A stretch of 7,956 nt of DNA from JAJZJT01 sp049964655 (GTDB lineage: Bacteria > Actinomycetota > Acidimicrobiia > Acidimicrobiales > RAAP-2), in contig JBMFXC010000096.1 in the NCBI GenBank assembly GCA_049964655.1, forward strand, positions 1 to 7,956, read 5' to 3'. Below are positions 6,089 through 7,956 of the stretch, one piece after another (the stretch's first letter is position 1; each line of letters starts with the position of its first letter). The translations under genes and the position numbers were made by a program. Below the pieces are notes generated by a model that made no database searches, was not told where the DNA came from, and saw only the letters and a list, made by a program, of their open reading frames with translations.

Positions 6089-6943
6089 GACCCCGTCTCC
6101 GACCCCGCTCCGAGCGGTCCTGCCGAACCCGCTCCGAGCGAGCGCCGGGCCCCGTCGGGTCGGCCCCTGGTGGTGCGTCCGCTTGCCGACCGCGACCTGT
6201 CGGCGGCCGTCCCCCTCCACCGCCAGGTGCTCGACGTCGAGTTCCTCACCCGCTTCGGCCCCGGCTTCCTGCGTCGGTACTACCAGGCGTGGGCGGCCAG
6301 CCCGGGCGGCATCGCCCTTGTGGCGACCGACGGTTTGAACGTGGTCGGAGTCCTGCTCGGAGCGACCGACCCGTCCGGGCACGCGCGTGCCATGGTGCGG
6401 GGCCACGGGATGGGGCTGGCCGTTCGGATGGCCGCCGCCGCCGCCGCCCGCCCCAGTTTGGCCTACGAGCTCGCCGTCACCCGGAGCCGGCGGTATGCCC
6501 GGGGCCTCTGGCGTTCACTGCGCCGGCGTCCTTCGACGTCGGCGGGAGCGGACGCTGACTGCGGCGCTGCGCCACAGGGCGCTGACTTCGGTGCTGCGCC
6601 ACAGGGGACAGAGACGACGCCCGGGTACCGGTCAGGCGGCACCATGTCGGGTGGCACCGCGCCAGGCGACACCGTCGGTGAGATCACCCACCTCCTCGTC
6701 GACCCGGCCGCCCAGGGAGGCGGCATCGGTCGGGCACTGGTCGACGCCGCGGTGGCCGAGTGCCGGGCCGCCGGCGTGAGCGAGGTCGAGCTGGTGACGC
6801 CGCCGGACTTCGCTGCCCGTCGCTTCTACGAACGGTTGGGTTGGGTACCTGTCCAGGACGTCGTCAGTCAGAGCGGCGAGCGTTTCGTGAAGTACCGTTT
6901 CGCCGTCGAGGACGCCTCGGGGGACGACCGGCGCGAGCGGTGA
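6086..6943 (+). CDS. GNAT-family N-acetyltransferase with low-complexity insertion
   Basis: A 285-aa protein that likely transfers an acyl group from acyl-CoA to an unknown amine. After a Pro/Ser-rich leader (1-26), LVVRPLADRDLSAAVPLHRQVL begins the GNAT fold, and FLTRFGPGFLRRYYQAWAASP plus GIALVATDGLNVVGVLLGATDP supply helix 2 and the first strands. Motif A is EITHLLVDPAAQGGGIGRAL (199-218) with the CoA-pyrophosphate loop Q210-GGGIG; motif B is DFAARRFYERLGW (241-253). Between strands 3 and 4 lies an unusually long insertion: a basic helical part (98-149) and a Gly/Ala/Thr-rich linker (150-197) with in-frame tandem repeats. GTG 6086 is the only good start in frame; upstream sequence would run into the divergent hydrolase. 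No ribosome binding site is seen. Substrate and role are unknown. The fold assignment is strong, the function is not. Confidence 0.88.
   Translation: MDPVSDPAPSGPAEPAPSERRAPSGRPLVVRPLADRDLSAAVPLHRQVLDVEFLTRFGPGFLRRYYQAWAASPGGIALVATDGLNVVGVLLGATDPSGHARAMVRGHGMGLAVRMAAAAAARPSLAYELAVTRSRRYARGLWRSLRRRPSTSAGADADCGAAPQGADFGAAPQGTETTPGYRSGGTMSGGTAPGDTVGEITHLLVDPAAQGGGIGRALVDAAVAECRAAGVSEVELVTPPDFAARRFYERLGWVPVQDVVSQSGERFVKYRFAVEDASGDDRRER
6554..6607 (+). repeat. 27-bp in-frame tandem duplication in the acetyltransferase linker
   Basis: Two adjacent 27-bp units (6554-6580 and 6581-6607) differ at three positions and encode ADCGAAPQG and ADFGAAPQG. The unit length is a multiple of three, so the reading frame is kept. 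It lies in the low-complexity insertion, away from the catalytic motifs. Confidence 0.85.
6632..6676 (+). repeat. Three degenerate 15-bp in-frame repeats in the acetyltransferase linker
   Basis: Units at 6632-6646, 6647-6661 and 6662-6676 encode SGGTM, SGGTA and PGDTV. They are diverged but share the GGYGRCACC core and immediately precede motif A of the acetyltransferase. They look like older slippage products than the 27-bp pair just upstream. Confidence 0.6.
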
Positions 6944-6952
6944 CGGCACCGC
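6937..6952 (+). terminator. Small GC-rich hairpin at the acetyltransferase stop codon
   Basis: GCGGTG (6937-6942) and CACCGC (6947-6952) form a perfect 6-bp stem with a 4-nt loop overlapping the TGA at 6941-6943. There is no T-tract after it. The stem is short, and such hairpins arise by chance in DNA this GC-rich, so a terminator role is only a possibility. Confidence 0.2.
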
Positions 6953-7161
6953 CGCGCCGGGACAGCTCTGCCCGTTTCGGCGAACGTGCACCCGTCGCGC
7001 CCTCGCTTGAGCCAGTATGGGCGGGTGCTCGAGCTCGTCGGGTGTGCTGACCAGGGTGTGGACGTGCACGTGATCGGGTCTGGCGAGCCGGGTGACGCAG
7101 AGACGAGCGGCAACAGGGGCGGGATCGCGGACCGGGGAGCCGGCCGAACAAGGAGTTGCGG
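6944..7161 (+). promoter_or_regulatory. 218-bp intergenic region upstream of the last gene
   Basis: No convincing coding sequence is seen here. It must contain the promoter of the gene starting at 7162 unless that gene is read through from the acetyltransferase. The only TA dinucleotide seen is in CAGTATGG (7013-7020), and no well-spaced -35/-10 pair could be assigned; TTGAGC at 7007-7012 has no good partner. A 10-bp palindrome ACGTGCACGT (7062-7071) and an 8-bp palindrome CGAGCTCG (7030-7037) are possible protein-binding sites. The only strong signal is the Shine-Dalgarno sequence AAGGAG at 7150-7155, 6 nt before the ATG. Confidence 0.4.
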
Positions 7162-7956
7162 ATGACGGTCGGATCGATGGAGCTTCCCCCCGAGGGCATG
7201 GTGCTGGGGGGCGTGGCCCTGGCTGGCGACCCCGAGCGCGGGACGGCGACCACCGAGGGCCTGACCCTGCTGTTCACGGTGGACGGCATCACCGTGCAGG
7301 GTCCTCAGCCGGGCATGGAGCGCTTGTTGGCTTGGTCGGGTCTCGATGCCGCCGCCTGCCGCGACCAGACCCAGCTCGAAGGTGGTCGGATCGCCACGAT
7401 CCTCTCGCTGACGTCCGGCCAACAGACGGTCCACTTCCTCCTGCCTGCCGAGACGGTCTCGCCCGGTCAGGCTGCCTATCTCGACCAGGCGCTGCCGTCG
7501 TGGCTCGCCCGGTACGGTCGTCCGACCGGTGCGCCCGAACGCGGCGTCGTCCCCGGCGCCCCAGCCCCGAGCGCCCCAACCCAGCCCGGTGCTGCCGACA
7601 TGTCGGCCACTCCTGCGGCCACTCCTGCGGCCACTCCTGTCGGGGGCGACCGTCCCTCCCCGCCCCCGGTCGACGTCGGGGGGGTCCCCGAGCCGACCAT
7701 CGACCCGTTGACCGGGGCGGCCACCTGGCCCGACCCGCTGTCGGGGCAGGAGCTGACCGTGGCCGCGCCGAAGAAGCGCTTCTGGACGCTGCGCCCGTCG
7801 GGCCCCGCTCGTCCGGGAGGCGTCCCGATGGCTAACGGAGCGACGCCCGCCACCGCTACCCCGGACCTCGCGGGAGCGACGCCCGGTGCGGCCGGCACCA
7901 CCCACCCGGGCTCGCGCCGACAGACCCTAGTCCTGCTCGTCGTGCTCCTCCTGGTG
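7162..7956 (+). CDS. Uncharacterised protein with N-terminal beta-rich domain, Pro/Ala-rich linker and C-terminal membrane helix (3' partial)
   Basis: The reading frame is open from ATG 7162 to the window edge: 265 codons and no stop. AAGGAG at 7150-7155 with 6-nt spacing is the best ribosome binding site in the window. Residues ~15-118 form a compact domain of alternating strands (LTLLFTVDGITVQGP, RLLAWSGLDAAACRD, RIATILSLTSGQQTVHFLLP) followed by a helix (PGQAAYLDQALPSWLARYG). The layout resembles small PH-like domains of actinobacterial membrane-linked proteins, but this is a fold guess. Residues ~121-250 are Pro/Ala/Thr/Gly-rich with ATPA and GATP repeats, broken by a slightly more ordered, basic patch AAPKKRFWTLRPSG (201-214). 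Residues 253-265 (RQTLVLLVVLLLV) begin a membrane helix cut by the edge. No signal peptide is present, so the N-terminal part is probably cytoplasmic. Function is unknown. The gene is clearly real: the start site and codon bias both support it. Confidence 0.82.
   Translation, partial: MTVGSMELPPEGMVLGGVALAGDPERGTATTEGLTLLFTVDGITVQGPQPGMERLLAWSGLDAAACRDQTQLEGGRIATILSLTSGQQTVHFLLPAETVSPGQAAYLDQALPSWLARYGRPTGAPERGVVPGAPAPSAPTQPGAADMSATPAATPAATPVGGDRPSPPPVDVGGVPEPTIDPLTGAATWPDPLSGQELTVAAPKKRFWTLRPSGPARPGGVPMANGATPATATPDLAGATPGAAGTTHPGSRRQTLVLLVVLLLV
7606..7641 (+). repeat. Three 12-bp tandem repeats encoding ATPA
   Basis: GCCACTCCTGCG occurs at 7606-7617 and 7618-7629 exactly, then at 7630-7641 with a changed last codon (GTC). 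The repeats are in frame and encode ATPA-ATPA-ATPV at residues 149-160 of the last gene. Near-identity at DNA level suggests recent slippage in a disordered linker. Confidence 0.9.
7837..7885 (+). repeat. 13-bp direct repeat encoding GATP
   Basis: GGAGCGACGCCCG occurs exactly at 7837-7849 and 7873-7885, 36 bp apart and in the same frame, each encoding GATP. It lies in the same low-complexity linker as the 12-bp repeats. Confidence 0.75.

Noticed and set aside
6029..6406. 126-residue N-terminal extension of the hydrolase
   Set aside because: It would run antisense through the acetyltransferase N-terminal domain, while ATG 6028 has a well-spaced GGAG and places the membrane segment at the N-terminus as expected.
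6554..7641. Tandem repeats as a CRISPR array or mobile-element end
   Set aside because: Units are contiguous without spacers, multiples of three, and lie in frame inside two coding sequences; no cas genes, transposase or target-site duplication are present.
7092..7835. 247-aa plus-strand reading frame overlapping the gene at 7162
   Set aside because: Arg/Pro-rich shadow frame with no ribosome binding site or domain; the 7162 frame shows folded-domain, linker and membrane-helix structure.
6868..7905. 345-aa minus-strand reading frame over the right end
   Set aside because: Arg/Gly-rich composition with no domain, antisense to the acetyltransferase end and to the gene at 7162, which has a strong ribosome binding site and a coherent protein architecture.
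1..7956. A novel defence system or other previously undescribed multi-gene system
   Set aside because: Five of the eight genes are standard tetrapyrrole enzymes and the others are a lone hydrolase, a lone acetyltransferase and one unknown membrane protein. No nuclease, helicase, toxin, reverse transcriptase or conserved multi-gene module is visible.

Overview
The window is a very GC-rich (clearly above 70% by eye) piece of a bacterial chromosome. It uses GTG and TTG starts freely and has strong G/C third-position bias. Gene content, base composition and the HemB metal-site variant suggest a high-GC actinobacterium, possibly of the Acidimicrobiia type. That placement is inference from style and gene order, not a database match.

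The left 4.85 kb is a compact plus-strand tetrapyrrole operon in the order hemC (13-984), cobA/SUMT (981-1700), hemD (1697-2539), hemB (2550-3551), hemL (3544-4854). Neighbours overlap by 4 or 8 bp or are 10 bp apart, so they are almost certainly co-transcribed and partly translationally coupled. HemL makes 5-aminolevulinate (C5 route), HemB condenses it to porphobilinogen, HemC builds hydroxymethylbilane, HemD closes it to uroporphyrinogen III, and CobA diverts part of that to precorrin-2 for siroheme or corrinoids. A TAG at 8-10 in another frame could be the end of an upstream operon gene; hemA (glutamyl-tRNA reductase) would be the natural candidate but is not visible. The later haem genes (hemE, oxidase, ferrochelatase) are not in the window.

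A short convergent gap (4855-4906) with inverted repeats separates the operon from a minus-strand gene (4907-6028). That gene encodes a membrane-anchored or secreted alpha/beta hydrolase with a Thr/Pro-rich stalk. Divergent from it, across a 57-bp gap, is a plus-strand GNAT-type acetyltransferase (6086-6943) with a repeat-bearing low-complexity insertion. After a 218-bp intergenic region comes a plus-strand gene with a strong ribosome binding site (7162 to the window edge). Its product has a small beta-rich N-terminal domain, a long Pro/Ala/Thr-rich segment with short tandem repeats, and the beginning of a C-terminal membrane helix. It runs off the window without a stop and is the least understood gene here.

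No tRNA, rRNA, CRISPR array, insertion sequence or phage gene was recognised. Most of the window is ordinary core metabolism. The points worth a second look are the separate cobA/hemD pair, the Cys-Asp-Cys metal site in HemB, the in-frame repeats in the two rightmost genes, and the inverted repeats spanning two convergent stop codons.
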